Below, one piece after another: positions 36,293-44,703 of a stretch of 64,000 nt of DNA (its first letter is position 1; each line of letters starts with the position of its first letter). The DNA is from Amycolatopsis keratiniphila subsp. keratiniphila. Its GTDB lineage: Bacteria; Actinomycetota; Actinomycetes; Mycobacteriales; Pseudonocardiaceae. A program made the position numbers and the translations under genes. Where the stretch lies: the NCBI RefSeq assembly GCF_001620365.2, contig NZ_LQMT02000005.1, forward strand, positions 149,499 to 213,498. Reading direction: 5' to 3'. The notes below the pieces were generated by a model. It was not told where the DNA came from. It was given only the letters and a program-made list of their open reading frames with translations, and did not search any database.

Positions 36293-39200
36293 ATGAGCCA
36301 AGTCTCCGCCCTCGCCGACGAGTTCGTCGAAGCCCTCTTCGACGCCGAGCCGGTCATGCCCGCTTTGCAGGGCTTCCGTCCGGAATCGACCGGCCTCACC
36401 GATCTCAGCGAGGCCGCGGGAGACGCTTTCCGCGCGCGGCTGGCCGGGCTCGCCGAGCGGGCCGAGGCAATCGCCACCGACGGGTTGAGCGCGGAGGAGA
36501 AGACCACCCGTGACGTCCTGATCGCGATGGCGCGGGCGAGGATCGCCCTGCTGGACTCGCGGTTCGTCGAGTTCACCATCAGCGACCTGTTCATCTCACC
36601 CGCCGCCGAGGTGCTCACCGTGCTGCCGATGATGTCGGTCGGGGCGGGCGCGCAGGCGGAGGCCCACCTCGGGCGGATAGCCGCGATCCCGGAGTACCTG
36701 CGGCAGGCCGCGCAGCGGCACCGGGACGGCGTCGCCCGCGGCCTGGTCCCGGTCGCCTACCTGGTCGACGCCGCCGTCGCGTACCTCGACCGGCATCTCG
36801 CCGACCCCTCGGCCGATCCGCTGCTGCGCCAGCCCGCGCCCGACGAGGACTTCGAGACCCGGCGCGCCGGACTGCTGCGCGACGTCGTCCGTCCCGCGAT
36901 CGCCGAGTACCGGGAGGTGCTCGCGAAGGAGATCGCGCCGCACGGCCGTCCCGAGGACAAACCCGGCGTCTGCTGGCTGCCCGACGGCGAGCGCCTCTAC
37001 GCCCTGCTCGCCGAGATGCACACCACGACCGTCCGCACCCCGCGTGAGCTGCACCAGACCGGTCTCGACGTGATCGCCGGCCTCGCCGACGAGTACCGCG
37101 AGTACGGCTCCCGGGTCTTCGGCACCAGCGACCTCCAAGAGATCTTCAGCAGGCTCCGCAGCGACCCGGATCTGCGCTGGTCCAGCGCCGAGGAGATGCT
37201 CGACTCCGCCCGCGCGGCCATCACCAGGGCCGAGGCCGAGGCGCCGAACTGGTTCGGCCGGATCCCGCCGCAGCCGTGGACGGTCGAGCCGGTACCCGCC
37301 GAATCCGCGCCCGGCGCGCCCGCCGCGTACTACATGTGGCCCGCGGTCGACGGTTCCCGCCCCGGCATCTACTTCGCCAACACCCACAAGGCGGAGGAGC
37401 GGTTCCGGCACGCGGCCGAGGCGACGGCCTTCCACGAGGCCATCCCCGGCCACCACTTCCAGCTGAGCCTCGCGCAGGGCCTCACCGAGCTCCCGTTGCT
37501 CCGCCGTGTCGGCGACTTCACCGCGTACGCCGAGGGCTGGGGCCTGTACACCGAGCGCCTCGCCGACGAGATGGGCCTGTACTCCGACGACGTCGCGAAG
37601 CTCGGCATGCTGACCATGGATTCGATGCGCGCCGGACGGCTGGTCGTCGACACCGGGCTGCACGCGCTGGGCTGGAGCCGCCGTCAGGCCATCGACTTCC
37701 TCACCGAGAACACGCCGATGGCGCTCGTGGAGATCGAGTCCGAAGTGGACCGGTACATCGCCTTCCCCGGCCAGGCGCTCTCGTACATGGTGGGACGGCT
37801 GGAGATCCAGCGCATCCGCGCCGCGGCCGAGCTGACGCTGGGCGGCCGGTTCGACATCAAGGCCTTCCACGACGTCGTGCTCGGTGGCGGGTCGCTGCCG
37901 CTTTCGGTGCTGGACGGCGTGGTCCGCGACTGGGTGAAGGGTCACGGCGACACCCCGAACGGCCTCGCCGAGGAGCTGATGGAGCTCAAGTTCGAGGAGC
38001 TTCCGCTGTGGCGTTCGCTGCTCGGCCTCCCCGGCGACGAAGGCGCGTTGCCCGACCCGAGCGCGGAGGCCGCGGCCGCACAGCGCGCGTCGGCGGTCGC
38101 CATCGCCGAACGGGCCGAAGCCCTTGCCACCGAAGGACTTTCCCCGGCCGAGGCGGTCACCCGCGAGGTCGTGATCCAGCAGGCGAAGGCGATGGTCGAC
38201 GTCATCGATTCGCGGGCCTCGGAGTTCTCGGTCAGCGACGGGCTCGCCTCGCCCGCGCTGTTCATGCTCAACGAACTTTCGGTGCTGTCGCTGAACGACG
38301 AGGAAAAGGTCCGCGGTTACCTGAAGCGGCTGGAAGGTATGGGCGCCTACCTCGATGCTCTGATCGTGCGCCAGCGCGCGGCCGCGGCCGACGGTCTCGT
38401 CCCGCCCGGCTTCCTCGTCGAAGGCGGGATCGCTTACGTGGAGCGCTATCTCGGCGACGAGGCGGGGGATCCGCTGGCGCTCACCGCGTCCGTTTCCGTG
38501 GACGGCTACGAGGCCGAACGTGACCGGCTGCTGGCCGAAGTCGTCCGGCCCGCCTACCAGCGGTATCGCGATTTCCTCGCCGACGAGCTGCGTCCCGTGG
38601 CGAAGCCCGAAACCGAGCCGGGTCTCTGCGCGCTTCCCGGCGGGCAGGAGAAGTACGCCGCGCTGATCCGGGCGCATACGTCCACCGAGCGCACCGCGCG
38701 GGATCTGCACGACACCGGCCTCGGCATGATCGCGAAACTGGCCGACCAGTACCGCGAGCTCGGCGAGAAGATCTTCGGCACCAAGGATCTCGAGGAGATT
38801 TTCGAGCGGCTGCGCACCGACCCGGCACTGCGCTGGCGAGACGGCGACGAACTGCTCGACGCCGCGCGTGACGCCATCACCCGCGCCGAAGCCGTCGCAC
38901 CGGAGTGGTTCTCGACCGTTCCTGAGGAGCGGTGCCAGGTCGAGCCGGTTCCGCCCGCGGAGGCGCCCGGCGGCACGTTGGCGTACTACATCGAGGCGGC
39001 GCTCGACGGTTCGCGGCCGGGCACCTACTACGCGAACACCTACGAGGCCGAGCAGCGCCCGAAGCACACGAGCGAGGCGATCGCCTTCCACGAAGCCGTT
39101 CCGGGGCACCACTTCCAGATCTGCATCGCGCACAAGCTCAAGGGACTGCCCATGTTGCGCGGGCACGCCGACGTCAACGCCTACGTCGAAGGCTGGGGTC

Positions 39201-39604
39201 TCTACTCGGAGCGCCTCGCCGACGAGATGGGCCTGTACTCGAGCGACCTGACCAGGTTCGGCATGCTCACCCAGGATTCGATGCGCGCCGGACGGCTGGT
39301 CGTCGACACCGGGATGCACGCGCTTGGCTGGAGCCGTCAGCAGGCCGTCGACTACCTGGCCGAGAACACGCCGATGGCCAGGGTGGAGATCGAGGCCGAG
39401 ATCGACCGCTACGCCGCCGTTCCCGGGCAGGCGCTGTCGTACATGGTGGGACGGCTGGAGATCGAACGGATCCGCGCCGAGGCCGAGGCCGCGCTCGGCG
39501 ACCGGTTCGACATCAAAGGCTTCCACGAGGTCGTGCTGAGCAACGGGATCCTGCCGCTGGAGGTGCTGGACCAGGTGGTGAAGGCCTGGGTGGCCGCGCA
39601 GTGA
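36293..39604 (+). CDS. Tandem double DUF885 protein (predicted metallopeptidase)
   Basis: This 1103-residue protein is two DUF885 modules in a row. The first (about 1-590) has FHEAIPGHHFQ with the HExxxGHH motif from His381; the second (about 600-1103) has FHEAVPGHHFQ from His933. Both repeat the same later signatures (DSMRAGRLVVDTG, HALGWSR, PGQALSYMVGRLEI, RFDIK). The second module lacks the first 40 or so residues. Single DUF885 proteins are usually about 550-600 residues, so this is a fused internal duplication. The family is predicted to be zinc peptidases, with poorly known substrates. No signal peptide is present. It stands alone on the plus strand. Confidence 0.88.
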   Translation: MSQVSALADEFVEALFDAEPVMPALQGFRPESTGLTDLSEAAGDAFRARLAGLAERAEAIATDGLSAEEKTTRDVLIAMARARIALLDSRFVEFTISDLFISPAAEVLTVLPMMSVGAGAQAEAHLGRIAAIPEYLRQAAQRHRDGVARGLVPVAYLVDAAVAYLDRHLADPSADPLLRQPAPDEDFETRRAGLLRDVVRPAIAEYREVLAKEIAPHGRPEDKPGVCWLPDGERLYALLAEMHTTTVRTPRELHQTGLDVIAGLADEYREYGSRVFGTSDLQEIFSRLRSDPDLRWSSAEEMLDSARAAITRAEAEAPNWFGRIPPQPWTVEPVPAESAPGAPAAYYMWPAVDGSRPGIYFANTHKAEERFRHAAEATAFHEAIPGHHFQLSLAQGLTELPLLRRVGDFTAYAEGWGLYTERLADEMGLYSDDVAKLGMLTMDSMRAGRLVVDTGLHALGWSRRQAIDFLTENTPMALVEIESEVDRYIAFPGQALSYMVGRLEIQRIRAAAELTLGGRFDIKAFHDVVLGGGSLPLSVLDGVVRDWVKGHGDTPNGLAEELMELKFEELPLWRSLLGLPGDEGALPDPSAEAAAAQRASAVAIAERAEALATEGLSPAEAVTREVVIQQAKAMVDVIDSRASEFSVSDGLASPALFMLNELSVLSLNDEEKVRGYLKRLEGMGAYLDALIVRQRAAAADGLVPPGFLVEGGIAYVERYLGDEAGDPLALTASVSVDGYEAERDRLLAEVVRPAYQRYRDFLADELRPVAKPETEPGLCALPGGQEKYAALIRAHTSTERTARDLHDTGLGMIAKLADQYRELGEKIFGTKDLEEIFERLRTDPALRWRDGDELLDAARDAITRAEAVAPEWFSTVPEERCQVEPVPPAEAPGGTLAYYIEAALDGSRPGTYYANTYEAEQRPKHTSEAIAFHEAVPGHHFQICIAHKLKGLPMLRGHADVNAYVEGWGLYSERLADEMGLYSSDLTRFGMLTQDSMRAGRLVVDTGMHALGWSRQQAVDYLAENTPMARVEIEAEIDRYAAVPGQALSYMVGRLEIERIRAEAEAALGDRFDIKGFHEVVLSNGILPLEVLDQVVKAWVAAQ

Positions 39605-39647
39605 GCCGGAACACACGCGAAGTGCGCGCTCCCGGCGCATACTGTCG

Positions 39648-39668
39648 CTAAGCGAGCGCTCAGTAACT
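39648..39668 (+). promoter_or_regulatory. Possible regulator site upstream of the LLM gene
   Basis: CTAAGCGAGCGCTCAGTAAC in the 80-bp gap resembles sites bound by TetR-family regulators in actinomycetes, which often contain AAGCGAGCGCT. It lies just after CATACT, a possible -10. This rests on resemblance only. Confidence 0.3.
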
Positions 39669-39684
39669 CGATGAGGAGATGCGG

Positions 39685-40725
39685 ATGAGGATCGGGACCG
39701 CGATCAGCTACGCCGGCGGATTCGCCGAGAGCGTGGCCGACATCGTCGAACTGGAGAAGGCCGGGCTGGACATCGTCTTCGTCCCCGAGGCCTATTCGTT
39801 CGACGCGGTCAGCCAGCTCGGCTACGTCGCGGCGAAGACCGATCGCGTCCAGATCGCGTCGGGCATCTTCCAGATCTACACGCGGACGCCGACGCTGACC
39901 GCGATGACCGCAGCCGGGCTCGACTTCGTGTCCGACGGCCGGTTCACGCTCGGCATCGGCGCCTCCGGTCCGCAGGTCATCGAGGGTTTCCACGGCGTGA
40001 AGTACGACGCGCCGCTCGGGCGCACGCGCGAGATCATCGACATCTGCCGTCAGGTGTGGCGGCGGGAGAAGGTGGTGCACTCCGGCACGCACTACTCGAT
40101 CCCGCTGCCACCCGAGCAGGGCACAGGTCTCGGCAAGCCGCTGAAGCTGATCAACCACCCGGTGCGCGAGCGGATCCCGATCCTGCTGGCGTCGATCGGC
40201 CCGAAGAACGTCGCGCTCACCGCCGAACTCGCCGAGGGCTGGGAGCCGATCTTCTTCCACCCCGAGAAGGCCGCGGACGTCTGGGGTGCGTCGCTGGCCG
40301 AGGGCAAGGCGAAGCGTGACCCGTCGCTGGGCGAGCTGGACACCTTCGTCGGCACCGCGCTGGCGATCGGTGACGACGTCGAAGGGATGCTGGACCACCT
40401 TCGCGGCACGCTGGCGCTCTACATCGGCGGGATGGGCGCACGCGGCAAGAACTTCTACAACAGTCTCGCTCAGCGGTACGGCTACGAAGCCGAAGCGAAG
40501 CTCATCCAGGACCTCTACCTGGACGGCAAGAAGGAAGAGGCCGCCGCGGCGGTGCCGAAGGAATTGATCAGGGCGATCTCGCTGATCGGTCCCGAGGGTT
40601 ACGTCAAGGAGCGGCTGGCGGCCTTCCGCGAGGCCGGTGCGACCACGCTGGTGGTCAACCCGCTGCTGCCCGGGCGCGAGGCCCGCGTCGCGCAGGTTTC
40701 GAAGCTGCGCGAACTCATCGACTAG
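39685..40725 (+). CDS. LLM-class F420-dependent oxidoreductase
   Basis: This 346-residue protein has the luciferase-like (LLM) TIM-barrel fold, and in actinomycetes the F420-dependent subgroup is most likely. Typical stretches are MRIGTAISYAGGFAESVADI, the long DIVFVPEAYSFDAVSQLGY helix, RFTLGIGASGPQVIEGFHG and PILLASIGPKNVALTAELAEGW. The substrate is unknown. ATG 39685 has GAGGAG six bases before it; ATG 39679 touches that site. The stop codon is formed by a TA target dinucleotide plus the first base of a 162-bp MITE-like element, so the original C terminus may have been a little different. Confidence 0.88.
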   Translation: MRIGTAISYAGGFAESVADIVELEKAGLDIVFVPEAYSFDAVSQLGYVAAKTDRVQIASGIFQIYTRTPTLTAMTAAGLDFVSDGRFTLGIGASGPQVIEGFHGVKYDAPLGRTREIIDICRQVWRREKVVHSGTHYSIPLPPEQGTGLGKPLKLINHPVRERIPILLASIGPKNVALTAELAEGWEPIFFHPEKAADVWGASLAEGKAKRDPSLGELDTFVGTALAIGDDVEGMLDHLRGTLALYIGGMGARGKNFYNSLAQRYGYEAEAKLIQDLYLDGKKEEAAAAVPKELIRAISLIGPEGYVKERLAAFREAGATTLVVNPLLPGREARVAQVSKLRELID

Positions 40726-40886
40726 GCCGTGTCCTGTAAGTCTGTTCGATGGGCTTCGTGATCCAGGTGGTTCCTGGCGGTGCGGGCGGGTCGGCCTCGT
40801 ACCGGGTCGTACTCGGCCGAGCCCGCCCGTGCCGTCAGGGACCGCCTGGGCGCGAAGACCGCGAACATGACTTGCAGGACACGGCC
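40725..40886. mobile_element. 162-bp MITE-like element
   Basis: Terminal inverted repeats GGCCGTGTCCTGTAAGT (40725-40741) and its complement at 40870-40886 differ at one of 17 positions. TA flanks both ends (40723-40724 and 40887-40888). The whole interior is an imperfect palindrome centred near 40806, with about 80 percent pairing by eye. It has no transposase. The ends resemble IS5-group insertion sequences of actinomycetes as I recall them, so a related transposase could have moved it. Confidence 0.75.
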
Positions 40887-40888
40887 TA

Positions 40889-41084
40889 GGCGCGCACGGG
40901 GGAGGGGAACCTCTCACCTGTATCGATACGGTATACTTGACCTGCGCCGGTGTACCCCCTTCGTGGTCAAAAAACGGCCTCCCGGTGGAAAGAGAACGTG
41001 AATTACGCCTGAACGGCGGGAAAATCCGCCATTATCAGGAGTGAAAGCGAGACCTCGGGGGAATCCGTTCGCGACGAAGGTGAG
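40889..41084 (+). other. Gap before the Ppx/GppA gene
   Basis: I see no gene here. An AT-rich spot with the palindrome GTATCGATAC (40920-40929) followed by GGTATACTTGAC is the only notable sequence. It could be a promoter or operator of the downstream gene, but no well-spaced -35/-10 pair was found. Confidence 0.4.
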
Positions 41085-42050
41085 GTGCCTCGCGTGCGCA
41101 AGCAGATCGGCGAGCCGTCCGCCGCGGTCCTGGACGTCGGGTCGTTCAGTGCACGGCTGGTGGTCCTGGCCAAGGGTGGTTCGCCACTCGACCCCGTGCT
41201 GAGCCACCAGACGCGGCTGCGGTTGGACCGGGAACTCGACGATGACGGGAATCTGACCCGGCGTGGTATCGACGCGGTCTCCTCCGCGGTCGAGGCGGGG
41301 ATGACCATGGCCGCCAAGCACGGCGTCGAGGACGTGTACCCGCTCGCCACGTCGTCGATCCGCGACGCGGCCAACGTGAAGCAGGTCGTCTGCGACGTCG
41401 CGAAGGCCACCGGGGTCAAACTGCGCTTCCTCACCGGCCGCCGCGAGGCGGAATTGGCTTATGTCGGCGCGCGCCGCTGGTACGGCGCTTCCGCCGGGCG
41501 ACTGCTCGTGCTCGACATCGGCGGCGGGACCGTCGAGCTCGCCGCGGGAGACGCCGAGGAAGCCGGGTTCGCGCATTCCCTGCCGCTCGGCGCGCGCTCG
41601 CTGACCCGGGACTGGTTCGCCACCGAATGCCCGTCGCCCAAGGTCGTGCGGGCGATGCGGGAACACGTGCTCGACGAGGTCCGCGACGCGATGCAGGACG
41701 TCCTGCCGCATATCCGCGACCATCGCGCCGTCGGCTGCTCCAAGGTGCTGCGGCAACTCGCCCGGCTCGCGGGCGACCGGCCCTCCCGCTCCAGGGAACT
41801 GCACCTCGACGACCTCCGTGCGTGGATCCCGCGGCTGGCGAAGCTGCCCGCGAAACGCCGCGCCGAACTGCCGGGCATCTCGCGGCAGCGGTCCCATCAG
41901 GCACTCGCGGGCGCGATCGTCGCCGAGGCGCTGCTGACGCTTTCGGGTGGTCAGGTCGCCATCTGCCCGTGGTCCACCAGGGACGGACTGCTGCTCGGCA
42001 TGCTCGACGGGCTGGTCACGCTGGACGGCAAACCGGCGAAAGCCGCCTGA
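41085..42050 (+). CDS. Ppx/GppA-family phosphatase
   Basis: This 321-residue protein has the actin-like ASKHA fold of exopolyphosphatase/guanosine pentaphosphate phosphatase. Phosphate-binding motifs are VLDVGSFSARLVVL (most relatives have DxGSNSxRL, so the second residue pair differs), ATSSIRDAANV, and LLVLDIGGGTVELAAGD. Mycobacteria have two such short proteins, one of which degrades short polyphosphate. Hydrolysis of polyphosphate or pppGpp is the likely role. GTG 41085 after GAAGGTGAG is preferred; GTG 41094 is possible. A small acidic protein gene follows 39 bases later. Confidence 0.87.
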   Translation: MPRVRKQIGEPSAAVLDVGSFSARLVVLAKGGSPLDPVLSHQTRLRLDRELDDDGNLTRRGIDAVSSAVEAGMTMAAKHGVEDVYPLATSSIRDAANVKQVVCDVAKATGVKLRFLTGRREAELAYVGARRWYGASAGRLLVLDIGGGTVELAAGDAEEAGFAHSLPLGARSLTRDWFATECPSPKVVRAMREHVLDEVRDAMQDVLPHIRDHRAVGCSKVLRQLARLAGDRPSRSRELHLDDLRAWIPRLAKLPAKRRAELPGISRQRSHQALAGAIVAEALLTLSGGQVAICPWSTRDGLLLGMLDGLVTLDGKPAKAA

Positions 42051-42089
42051 GGACTGGCGCATCCGGCCGCGAGCGGGTACCCCGGACAC

Positions 42090-42269
42090 ATGAGGGAAAG
42101 CAAGAAGAGCTTCGGGCAGGACGACGAAGAAGATCTCGACGACCTCCGCGGGATCCAGCCGAAGACCGACGTGCCGAGCGCGCCCAACCGGGACATCGGG
42201 CCGCACGGCACCAAGGAGGTCGACGACGTACCGGGCGGCGGCGAGGCCCCGATCGAACCCCCGGACTGA
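42090..42269 (+). CDS. 59-residue acidic hypothetical protein
   Basis: The ATG at 42090 opens a 59-residue frame with actinomycete codon use and a clear start (MRESKKSFGQ), then a DDEEDLDDLR acidic run and a Pro/Gly-rich tail ending in EAPIEPPD. There is no membrane segment or cysteine, and it is probably disordered. The family is not recognised. It lies between the Ppx/GppA gene and a type-B palindrome that starts ten bases after its stop. The ribosome binding site is weak. Confidence 0.55.
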   Translation: MRESKKSFGQDDEEDLDDLRGIQPKTDVPSAPNRDIGPHGTKEVDDVPGGGEAPIEPPD

Positions 42270-42278
42270 GCTTGCGAG

Positions 42279-42333
42279 TGTCATGAAAGGGTCGTTCAGG
42301 ACATTTTTCGTCCTGAACGACCCTTTCATGACA
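42279..42333. repeat. Type-B palindrome, 24-bp perfect arms
   Basis: The arms 42279-42302 and 42310-42333 are perfect complements with a 7-base spacer rich in T. The arm is the same as that of 35000-35060; only the spacer differs. It fills the 73-bp convergent gap before the GH65 stop, so it may terminate both genes. Confidence 0.9.
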
Positions 42334-42342
42334 TTTCGCGAG

Positions 42343-44703
42343 TCACGCGTCCTTCGGCTGCCGCCTCGCCGGAGCGCGGCCCGCGGGCTGTGTCGGCGCC
42401 GGGCCCGGATCGATCGCCGGGATGGGCAGCCGCACCGGTTCCGCGGTCACGGTGAACGTCTCGCCGTGGTGCGCCAGTTCCAGCGGTTCCCCGGTGATCA
42501 CGTGGTACGTCGCGCCCTCGCCGTCGATCTCGACCTGGAACCGCGTGCCGCGGAAGGTCAGCCGGAACGCGATCCGCCGCAGTTGTGGCGGCAGCCTAGG
42601 TGCGAAGGTCAGCCGTCCGCCGTAGTCGCGCAGCCCGCCGAAACCGGCGACGGTGCCCTGCCACGCACCCGCCAGCGACGCCAGGTGCAGTCCGTTGCGG
42701 ACGTTGTTGTGCACGTCGTGCAGGTCGGTGAGCGCCGCCTCGGCGAGGTAGTCGTAGGCCAGTTCGAGATGTCCGACCTCGGCCGCCACCACGGCCTGCG
42801 TTCCCGCGGACAGCGAGGAATCCCGCACGGTGATCGCCTCGTAGTAGGCGAAGTCGCGCGCTTTCTGTTCAGGGGTGAAGGAATCACCGCACAGATGTAG
42901 CGCGAGCACCAGATCGGCCTGTTTGACCACCTGCTTGCGGTACAGGTCGAAGTACGGGAAGTTCAGCAGCAGCGGGTAGAAATCCAGGTCCGTCGCTTCG
43001 AAATCCCACTCGTCGTGCTCCAGGAACCCTTCGGACTGCGGATGGACGCCGAGGTCATCGTCGTAGGGCACCAGCATCGCGTCGGCCGCCTTGCGCCACA
43101 ACGCGACCTCGTCGTCGCCGACCTCGAACCGCCGGGCGATGTCGTCGTGCTGGCCGACGATTTCGGCGGCGTAGAAGAGATTCCGGCGGGCCATCAGGTT
43201 CGTGTAGACGTTGTTGTCCGCCACCGCGGAGTACTCGTCCGGCCCGGTCACACCGTCGATCCGGAACCGGCCTCGCCGGTCGAAATGCCCCAGCGACACC
43301 CACAGCCGCGCGGTTTCGAGGAGCAGTTCCGCGCCGCAGGTCCGCATGAACTCGTCGTCGCCGGTGGCGTTGAGATAGCGCACGACGGCATCGGAGATGT
43401 CCGCGCTGACGTGGAACGCCGCCGTGCCCGCCGGCCAGTACGCCGAACACTCGGCGCCGTTGATGGACCGCCAGGGGAACGCGGCACCGCGTAGACCCAG
43501 CTGCGTCGCCCGTTCCCGCGCTTTGTCCAAAGTGGAGTGACGCCAGCGCAGGGCGTCGCGGGCGGCGTCCGGGATGCTGTAGGTGAGCACGGGCAGGACG
43601 AAGGTCTCGGTGTCCCAGAACGCGTGGCCGTCGTAGCCTGGGCCGGTCAAACCCTTGCCCGCCAACGCCCTGGTCTCGCCGCGGGCACCGGCCTGCAGGA
43701 GATGGAAGAGCGCGAACCGCACGGCCTGCTGCAGTTCGGGGTCGCCGTCGATCTCGATGTCCGAGGTCTCCCAGAAGTCGTCGAGGAATTCCTTCTGTTC
43801 GGCGAGCAGTCCCTTCCAGCCGGTCTGCCGGGCCCCGGCCAGCGCGGCCTCGACCTGCGCGCGCACGGCGGGCACCGAACGCTGCGCGGACCAGCCGTAG
43901 GCGAGGAACTTGGTGATCCGCAGCCGTCCGCCCTTGGGCACGTCGACGGCGATGGTGAGCCGCGCGAGATCGTCCTCGGCCTCGATATGCGTGCGCACGC
44001 CGTCGGAGACGTCGATCTTGTGGTCCATCGCGGCGGCCATCCGCAGCCCGGATCGCCGGGTCTGGTGCACCAGCACCGCGTGATACGCCTCCGCATGGTG
44101 ATATTCGCCGACCAGCGGCGATTCCAGCGCCGCCGCGACCCGCGGATCGCGCGTGTCGGACTCGATCGGTTCGTTCGCCAGCAGATCGGACTGCACCACC
44201 AGCTGGAGATCGTCGTCGAGCGGTTCGACCTCGTACCGGATCGCGGCGACGGCGCGCTGGGTGAACGAGACCAGGCGTTCGGTCTTCACCCGGACGCGGC
44301 GCCCGGTCGGTGAGGACCAGACGGTGTCGCGCGCGAGGGTGCCCTTCCGGAAGTCGAGCACGCGGTCGTGTTCGGTGGCCTGGCCGTAGCGCATGTCGAG
44401 CGGTTCGTCCTCGACCAGCAGCCGGAGGATCTTGCCGTCGGTCACGTTGACGACGGTCTGGCCTTCTTCGGGGTAGCCGTAACCGGTTTCCGCGTACGGA
44501 AGGTCGTGCTGTTCGTAGAAACCGTTGAGGTAGGTGCCCGGCAGGCCGCGCGGCTCCGCCTCCTCCAGCGTGCCGCGCAGGCCGATGTGCCCGTTGGACA
44601 CCGCGAACGCCGATTCGGTGCGCTGCAACGCGTCGACGTCCATCCCGTGCCAGCGCAGCTCCCAGGGCGCGACCTCGTAGCCACGGAAAAGCGCTTCGCT
44701 CAC
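42343..44703 (-). CDS. Glycoside hydrolase family 65 (trehalose/maltose phosphorylase-type)
   Basis: This 786-residue GH65 enzyme has an N-terminal beta-sandwich (about 1-270), a linker, the (alpha/alpha)6 catalytic barrel and a C-terminal beta domain. The general acid Glu lies in DGVTGPDEYSAVADNNVYTN near residue 489. The length equals that of Rv3401 of M. tuberculosis. GH65 enzymes break trehalose, maltose or kojibiose with phosphate, releasing beta-glucose 1-phosphate. The neighbouring beta-phosphoglucomutase gene, overlapping by GTGA, fits exactly that product. The disaccharide cannot be fixed from the sequence; trehalose or maltose is most likely. Confidence 0.9.
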   Translation of the reverse strand: MSEALFRGYEVAPWELRWHGMDVDALQRTESAFAVSNGHIGLRGTLEEAEPRGLPGTYLNGFYEQHDLPYAETGYGYPEEGQTVVNVTDGKILRLLVEDEPLDMRYGQATEHDRVLDFRKGTLARDTVWSSPTGRRVRVKTERLVSFTQRAVAAIRYEVEPLDDDLQLVVQSDLLANEPIESDTRDPRVAAALESPLVGEYHHAEAYHAVLVHQTRRSGLRMAAAMDHKIDVSDGVRTHIEAEDDLARLTIAVDVPKGGRLRITKFLAYGWSAQRSVPAVRAQVEAALAGARQTGWKGLLAEQKEFLDDFWETSDIEIDGDPELQQAVRFALFHLLQAGARGETRALAGKGLTGPGYDGHAFWDTETFVLPVLTYSIPDAARDALRWRHSTLDKARERATQLGLRGAAFPWRSINGAECSAYWPAGTAAFHVSADISDAVVRYLNATGDDEFMRTCGAELLLETARLWVSLGHFDRRGRFRIDGVTGPDEYSAVADNNVYTNLMARRNLFYAAEIVGQHDDIARRFEVGDDEVALWRKAADAMLVPYDDDLGVHPQSEGFLEHDEWDFEATDLDFYPLLLNFPYFDLYRKQVVKQADLVLALHLCGDSFTPEQKARDFAYYEAITVRDSSLSAGTQAVVAAEVGHLELAYDYLAEAALTDLHDVHNNVRNGLHLASLAGAWQGTVAGFGGLRDYGGRLTFAPRLPPQLRRIAFRLTFRGTRFQVEIDGEGATYHVITGEPLELAHHGETFTVTAEPVRLPIPAIDPGPAPTQPAGRAPARRQPKDA

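Noticed and set aside
36596..39640. Open frame of about 1014 codons opposite the DUF885 gene
   Set aside because: The translation is Gly/Val/Arg-rich without domains, while the plus strand has two clear active-site motifs.
40780..41001. Plus-strand frame starting inside the MITE
   Set aside because: It runs through the element and the AT-rich gap with no start signal or similarity.
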